Assembly (NCBI RefSeq): GCF_000160875.1
Contig: NZ_GG700801.1
Location: 1-64,000, forward strand
DNA from: Lactobacillus iners DSM 13335
GTDB lineage: Bacteria; Bacillota; Bacilli; Lactobacillales; Lactobacillaceae
Direction: 5' to 3'
Length of the DNA: 64,000 bases
The position numbers and the translations under genes are program-made. The first letter of the stretch is position 1; each line of letters opens with the position of its first letter. This document shows, one piece after another, positions 59,916-64,000 of the stretch. Below the pieces are notes generated by a model. It did no database searches. It was not told the origin of the DNA and saw only the letters and a program-made list of their open reading frames with translations.

Positions 59916-59962
59916 AAAACGACCATATAGGAGCATTTATACTCTTGTATGGTCGTTATTTC
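59916..59962 (+). terminator. Terminator after the hsdR remnant
   Basis: AACGACCATA (59918-59927) and TATGGTCGTT (59949-59958) form a perfect 10-bp stem with a 21-base loop, followed by a T-rich stretch. It overlaps the start of a spurious 69-codon frame. Confidence 0.75.
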
Positions 59963-60060
59963 TTACGTTCCCGCTTAAAGGCTTTCAGCCAGTTTTCTTT
60001 TACCCCCCCTTACTGAAAACTCCTTTTTATGCAGTTTTTGTTTTTACTATCCTTTACATT

Positions 60061-60094
60061 AAAAAAGGGGCGAAGTTTTTTCTTCGCCCTTTTC
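60061..60094. terminator. Second strong terminator hairpin
   Basis: AAAAAGGGGCGAAG and CTTCGCCCTTTT pair around TTTTTT, with T-rich tail. It lies between the hsdR and nadC remnants with no gene for it to serve on plus; it may be a leftover of a lost gene. The stretch 59963-60178 otherwise holds no supported gene; note a run of seven C at 60003-60009. Confidence 0.7.
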
Positions 60095-60178
60095 CTTCAG
60101 ACTTTCTACATAACTAAAGCCTGATATGCTCACTATTCTCATTTATTTATATAACCTGTAAATGTTTCATTGATAAAT

Positions 60179-60484
60179 CTAAACATCTCCAGAATGAGTA
60201 ATTTCCCCACTAGAAATATAATCAAACGGTAAATCTTTATGTTCACTAATATTATCTAACGTAAAATTGCCCGATGCTTCAACAATCGCCCGTCCATCAA
60301 TCCATTTTAAAGCTTCTGCCATAGCCTCATGCGACATATTATCCAACATAATAATATCTGCTTGGCCATGTATAGCTTCTTTAACCATTTCAAGAGTCTC
60401 TACCTCTACTTCATATTTTTTTATTTTATAGTAAGTCATCGACGAAATTAAGTAACAATCTAAAAAAGTAGAAACATTCAGCAA
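60179..60484 (-). pseudogene. nadC: NadC (quinolinate phosphoribosyltransferase) C-terminal remnant
   Basis: From about residue 20 of this 101-residue frame the sequence matches the C-terminal barrel of NadC: KKYEVEVETLEMVKEA, ADIIMLDNMSHEAMAEAL, DGRAIVEASGNFTLDNI and DYISSGEITHS. The whole N-terminal domain and the PRPP-binding first barrel strands are missing, and the frame ends three residues after the conserved Thr-His-Ser, about ten short of normal. No nadA or nadB neighbour. Not functional as a transferase. Confidence 0.85.
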
Positions 60485-60608
60485 AATTTTCTGAAAACAG
60501 GAAAGTCAGATAGGCTAGTCTTTTTGAGTGATTTCAATTTTCTTATTTGACCGTTTTGCGGGCTCAATTATTTTTAACTGGTGGTTCATTCGCTCTGTTT
60601 ACAACAAA
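60485..60608 (-). other. Intergenic remnant with a 24-codon frame
   Basis: No supported gene. A minus-strand frame at 60515-60589 (MNHQLKIIEPAKRSNKKIEI, then TQKD and TAG) is basic and looks like the tail of a lost gene, but nothing is recognised and no ribosome binding site is seen. Confidence 0.3.
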
Positions 60609-60650
60609 AAGCCAAGCCCCGCTGAATATACTCAGCGGGGCTTTGGTTTT
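60609..60650 (-). terminator. Terminator of the LPXTG surface protein gene
   Basis: GC-rich hairpin: AAGCCAAGCCCCGCTGA pairs with TCAGCGGGGCTTTGG around six bases; on the minus strand it is followed by CTTTTTG. It lies 31 bp after the stop of the surface protein gene and is the strongest terminator in the window. Confidence 0.93.
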
Positions 60651-60680
60651 CATTTTGTCATTAAACAAGATCTGATAAAT

Positions 60681-63600
60681 CTATTCATCTTCCTTCTTGC
60701 GTTTTTTGCCAGCGAGTAAGGTGATGAGTCCACCAAGCGTGAGAATCCATCCTCCCCATGTCTGGCTCGAATGACTCCCAGTATTTGGTAGGACTTTCTT
60801 CCTTGAAGCAGCTTTTACCCTCTGGTTAGCTTCTAATTGAGATAGATTGTCAGTGGTTTGTTTTTGTTGACTTGTTTGGTGAATACCGAGTGGGTCTTCT
60901 CCATTTGGCACTGTATAGTCAGGATTTTCCGTTTGATAATTCAACATTGGTTTTTCATTGACTAATGGATCACCATGTCGATAGATAACACCAACAACTT
61001 TAACCGTCTTGACCTTTGGTTTCTTATTCGGTTCCGTTTGGGTCACTTGAATCTTTTCGCCTGCGGTTAACTTCTTGCCGGTTGGGACATTCACACTCCA
61101 TTTGCCATTGGCTACTGTCGTTTCGATCGGTTGATCTACTCCTGGAATGGTCACTTTCACTGTCGATCCGTCAACACCTGTTCCGCTGATTTCCTTGCTT
61201 TGCGTATGAACTGTTGAAACCGTTGGCTCTGCACTCGTTGCACGTTTGATCGTCACAGTCACGTTAACCTTATCTATAGAACGATCATCATATGTGACTG
61301 TCACTGGTATCGTCACTGTTTTTTCATCTTTTCCGTTCAACTCGCTTGCTATTGGCGTATAGTGGATTACCCCTGTCGATGCATCTATTGTGACATGGTC
61401 ATTGGCTTTATCCAATGTATACTGCATACGTCGATCTAAACCTTGAGCTACATCTGTCGTAACTTGTCCATTGTTCTCTTTATAGAAGGTTGGAGAGCCT
61501 ATTATTATCGTTTCTCCAATTGTTCCTTTTTCTGTTCCATATCTTGGCTCAATTGTTACTGCTGTCTTCAGTGTTGCTTTAGATTCAATCGTTACTTGAT
61601 TATTTTTATCTGGATCCATTGTTTCCGTAATCACTGTGCCTGCGGCAACACTCCATTGATATGGTCGGTAATTATCTTGTGACTTTACCTGAGGATAATC
61701 TGCGGATTCTAGTGCTGTATTGACTTTCACATCATATGTTTTTGCTTGTGCGTCCCCTTGATAGATAGTTCCTTCTCCGGCTTGTAGCGTAACTCTTAGA
61801 TACCCACTTGGAATAGGTGCATTCTTATCATTCGTTCGATCAATCTTATTTGGTGACGTTACACTTACTTGAGCAATCGTTTTTTCTGTTGTGCCATCAT
61901 GATAGGTAACTTGTACAGCAATAGCCAGCTTTTGTCCCACTTTAGTTGCACTTTCACTCGCTGGAATTGTTAATCGTCCTTCATTCGTTACTGAATATCC
62001 TTTTGTTTTGAGATCTTCTGCAATTGAATAGCTTGTTACAATTCCTGTCTGACTTGCAATTGTTTCATTACCTTTTTTCAATGTTGGCACTTGCGTTGTC
62101 AATGACTTCCCTGGTTCCACTTGTTCGGGAGCATAGGTCAGTTCATAAGCATCTTTTTGCGGTTGTGCTTTTATGCTTACTGGTACTTGTACGATATCAG
62201 TTGAACCATCTGGATAAGTAACTTGTACAGCAACTTGATGATTACCAGCGGAAATGGTGCTTGGTAGCTGACCAGCAAGACTAACTCGATAGGCTGTCTT
62301 TCCTTGAGGATATTGAGGCACTGATACCTTAGCCTTAATTTCCTCTTCCGTTAAAGTTGCACCATAATCTTTTTCGATAGCACCTGCAGCAACTGTAGCT
62401 TCATATTTAGTTGTTTGTTGATGCACTACTATCTTAAATTGTTGTTCAACTGAGTTTCCAGCTGCATCAGTTACTTTAAAGGTACGATTACTGTAGCCAT
62501 CTTTATCTTTAATATTTGGTCCAGTTGCTCCGATCATAGTCAGTTGTTTAGGATCTGCCGTAGTTCCCGTACCAGTTAACGTATCCTTAGTGGTAAATCC
62601 TAATGTTCCTGCTTTTCCATTATGCACAACACCAATTGATTGGACAAGGCCCGAATTATCTGTCGCTCTAACTGTTAACGTGAAATTTTCAGTCCCATAA
62701 ACATGAATTTCTTTAACACCATTTTTGTCCTCAATTTTTGGTTGTTCGCCTTTCCAATCAGAACTAATACTCCACCTAGTGATTACAGGTTTTACAGTGT
62801 CTTTTACATTTACTTTTGCATTGGAAATGTCTAAAGTTGATCCATCTTTAAAAGTAACTACTACAATTCCAGTTTTTTCTCCCACTGTTCGCGTATCTGG
62901 TACATGGTTAGTTTTCCAACTGTAAGTTACGCCCTTGTCTTTCAACATTTCTTTAGTGGCTTGTGATACTGACTGCTCTGCATTAGGTTGCACAGGATGT
63001 TCGTTGTTAACTTCAACATCTTGGCTAGTGCCTTGTAATTTTGACTTGAGATCACTATGATCTGTATAATTTTCACTTTGTGATTTAACAACTAAAGTAA
63101 ATCCTGATTCTGCACCAGAATTAGCATCTTGGTAATCCCAAGTTCTTATTTTTCCTTGATGCGTTGTGTTTTTAACATTTGGTGCTGTACCTTTAAAAGT
63201 TAACACATAGGGATGTTCTTTAGAACCTAACGTATTCCGCTTTCCATTTGTATCTTGTTTGTACTTAGCTTGATAAGTTTGTTTATCATTGTTTAGCCAA
63301 GATAAATTATCTCCATTATATTCAGCATCATAAACAATTCCTGTGTTATCTGTCACATTAGCCTTAAATTCAAAAGCTTCATTTGCATAAACAGTCACTG
63401 TTGTGCCATTCACTTGACTACCTTTACCTGCTTCATATTGTACATCTGCAGGAATATCATCTCGTATCTTCATTGACACATCAACAATATCAAACGACTT
63501 ATCAGAATAGGTTACCTTCACCTTAATCGGAATCGTTTGACCCACTTGTTTGGCTTGCCCTTGTAAAGTCAACTTACCAGTCTTTGAGTCAATTTGAACT

Positions 63601-64000
63601 CCATCTACAGGATTCATTAAAGTAAACGTTGTACCATTTGGTTTGTCGACTGTTTTTTCAACTGCTTTATATGAAGAATTCGCCACTTCACCTGCAAACA
63701 AACGTCCTTTGCTAATATCTTTGAACTCAATGGAGGAATGACTAGCTGACTTGGTGCCTACTGTAATTGGCAATTGCCCGTAGCTAGCTTTATATTTTTC
63801 AGCTCGTTCATGAACAATATAAATAAACTTGGTACTGTTATCAATTACTGACTGATTGCCATTTTGATCTTCCGCATTAAATAAACGCGTGAATTTCTTA
63901 GCTCCAACTGCTTGATTATTGCCTACTGTATAGCGGTCAGCAAAATCAGTTGGGACTGTTCCTGTAATGTGATAGCTGGCATTTTTGCCATTCAATTGAG
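60681..64000 (-). CDS. LPXTG-anchored multi-domain surface protein (adhesin), partial
   Basis: C-terminal 1,100 or so residues; the start lies beyond the window and the frame is open at its edge. Sortase signal LPNTG at residues 1069-1073 of the visible part, then a hydrophobic helix (1079-1096) and a KKRKK tail. Five Rib/alpha-like beta modules end in the pattern VTYxDGS..D.V.V.V (near 160, 380, 590, 695 and 900). Two copies of a larger DNTG/DNSG-containing domain (190-305 and 408-525) each precede one of these modules, so the protein grew by duplication. A bacterial Ig-like module lies at 925-990. No enzymatic motif. Base composition is richer in G and C than the core genome, suggesting transfer. 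A role in binding host or matrix is inferred. Confidence 0.93.
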   Translation of the reverse strand, partial: QLNGKNASYHITGTVPTDFADRYTVGNNQAVGAKKFTRLFNAEDQNGNQSVIDNSTKFIYIVHERAEKYKASYGQLPITVGTKSASHSSIEFKDISKGRLFAGEVANSSYKAVEKTVDKPNGTTFTLMNPVDGVQIDSKTGKLTLQGQAKQVGQTIPIKVKVTYSDKSFDIVDVSMKIRDDIPADVQYEAGKGSQVNGTTVTVYANEAFEFKANVTDNTGIVYDAEYNGDNLSWLNNDKQTYQAKYKQDTNGKRNTLGSKEHPYVLTFKGTAPNVKNTTHQGKIRTWDYQDANSGAESGFTLVVKSQSENYTDHSDLKSKLQGTSQDVEVNNEHPVQPNAEQSVSQATKEMLKDKGVTYSWKTNHVPDTRTVGEKTGIVVVTFKDGSTLDISNAKVNVKDTVKPVITRWSISSDWKGEQPKIEDKNGVKEIHVYGTENFTLTVRATDNSGLVQSIGVVHNGKAGTLGFTTKDTLTGTGTTADPKQLTMIGATGPNIKDKDGYSNRTFKVTDAAGNSVEQQFKIVVHQQTTKYEATVAAGAIEKDYGATLTEEEIKAKVSVPQYPQGKTAYRVSLAGQLPSTISAGNHQVAVQVTYPDGSTDIVQVPVSIKAQPQKDAYELTYAPEQVEPGKSLTTQVPTLKKGNETIASQTGIVTSYSIAEDLKTKGYSVTNEGRLTIPASESATKVGQKLAIAVQVTYHDGTTEKTIAQVSVTSPNKIDRTNDKNAPIPSGYLRVTLQAGEGTIYQGDAQAKTYDVKVNTALESADYPQVKSQDNYRPYQWSVAAGTVITETMDPDKNNQVTIESKATLKTAVTIEPRYGTEKGTIGETIIIGSPTFYKENNGQVTTDVAQGLDRRMQYTLDKANDHVTIDASTGVIHYTPIASELNGKDEKTVTIPVTVTYDDRSIDKVNVTVTIKRATSAEPTVSTVHTQSKEISGTGVDGSTVKVTIPGVDQPIETTVANGKWSVNVPTGKKLTAGEKIQVTQTEPNKKPKVKTVKVVGVIYRHGDPLVNEKPMLNYQTENPDYTVPNGEDPLGIHQTSQQKQTTDNLSQLEANQRVKAASRKKVLPNTGSHSSQTWGGWILTLGGLITLLAGKKRKKEDE

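Noticed and set aside
59908..60117. 69-codon frame after the hsdR remnant
   Set aside because: It runs through a perfect terminator hairpin and a run of seven C; no ribosome binding site and no recognisable product.
60528..60719. 63-codon plus-strand frame across the surface-protein terminator
   Set aside because: It crosses the GC-rich terminator hairpin and runs into the adhesin gene on the opposite strand; no ribosome binding site.

Overview
The window is one stretch of a low-GC Gram-positive chromosome, almost certainly from the Lactobacillaceae. The evidence is gene order and content: a divergent ccpA/pepQ pair, the dipeptidase gene pepV, the run mutS-mutL-ruvA-ruvB-yajC-zwf-dinB-nrnA-cshB-alaS-ireB-ruvX-DUF1292-mutS2-trxA, rex next to groES/groEL, an alaS T-box leader, PyrR-type attenuators and an LPXTG surface protein. 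Genus and species cannot be fixed from the sequence alone. No rRNA or tRNA gene, intact insertion sequence, prophage or multi-repeat CRISPR array was seen.

Layout. 1-13.5 kb: a ferredoxin-NADP reductase, a DedA protein, a four-gene conserved operon (unknown-YutD-YutF phosphatase-TIGR01906 membrane protein), a membrane-linked glycerophosphodiester phosphodiesterase with a surface-type C-terminus, pepV, ccpA, pepQ, envelope proteins, an MscS channel, rdgB, murI and yslB. 13.6-32 kb: a long minus-strand block for DNA repair, translation and ribosome rescue, and carbon metabolism, read from mutS towards trxA. 32-37 kb: the CIRCE-controlled groES-groEL operon, rex and the ABC-F gene ydiF. 36.9-39.4 kb: an AT-rich accessory cassette of three unknown, probably all-helical proteins and a divergent 53-residue peptide. 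It sits between two copies of a perfect 65-bp direct repeat carrying the ydiF 3' end and its terminator. 39.4-50.3 kb: the complete de novo UMP pathway, as MFS transporter-pyrD-pyrR-pyrB-pyrC-carA-carB on minus and pyrF-pyrE divergent on plus, with two visible PyrR-type attenuators. 50.4-57.8 kb: a phosphatase, hflX, a two-gene ABC exporter, purB-purA and divergent guaC. 57.8-60.6 kb: gene debris (truncated XRE regulator, N-terminally deleted and twice-mutated hsdR, nadC C-terminal remnant). 60.7-64 kb: the C-terminal 1,100 or so residues of an LPXTG adhesin that runs off the window.

Most of the window is housekeeping and its genes act together in recognisable units: mismatch repair and Holliday-junction processing, alanyl-tRNA supply, chaperonins, UMP synthesis, and AMP/GMP interconversion. 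The parts that deserve a second look are the cassette at 36.9-39.4 kb, MutL (all nuclease and clamp-binding motifs lost, while mutS stays intact), the Cys-Pro-Cys tail of GroEL, a solitary type I-E-like CRISPR repeat at 2.2 kb, and the decayed restriction locus beside the surface protein.
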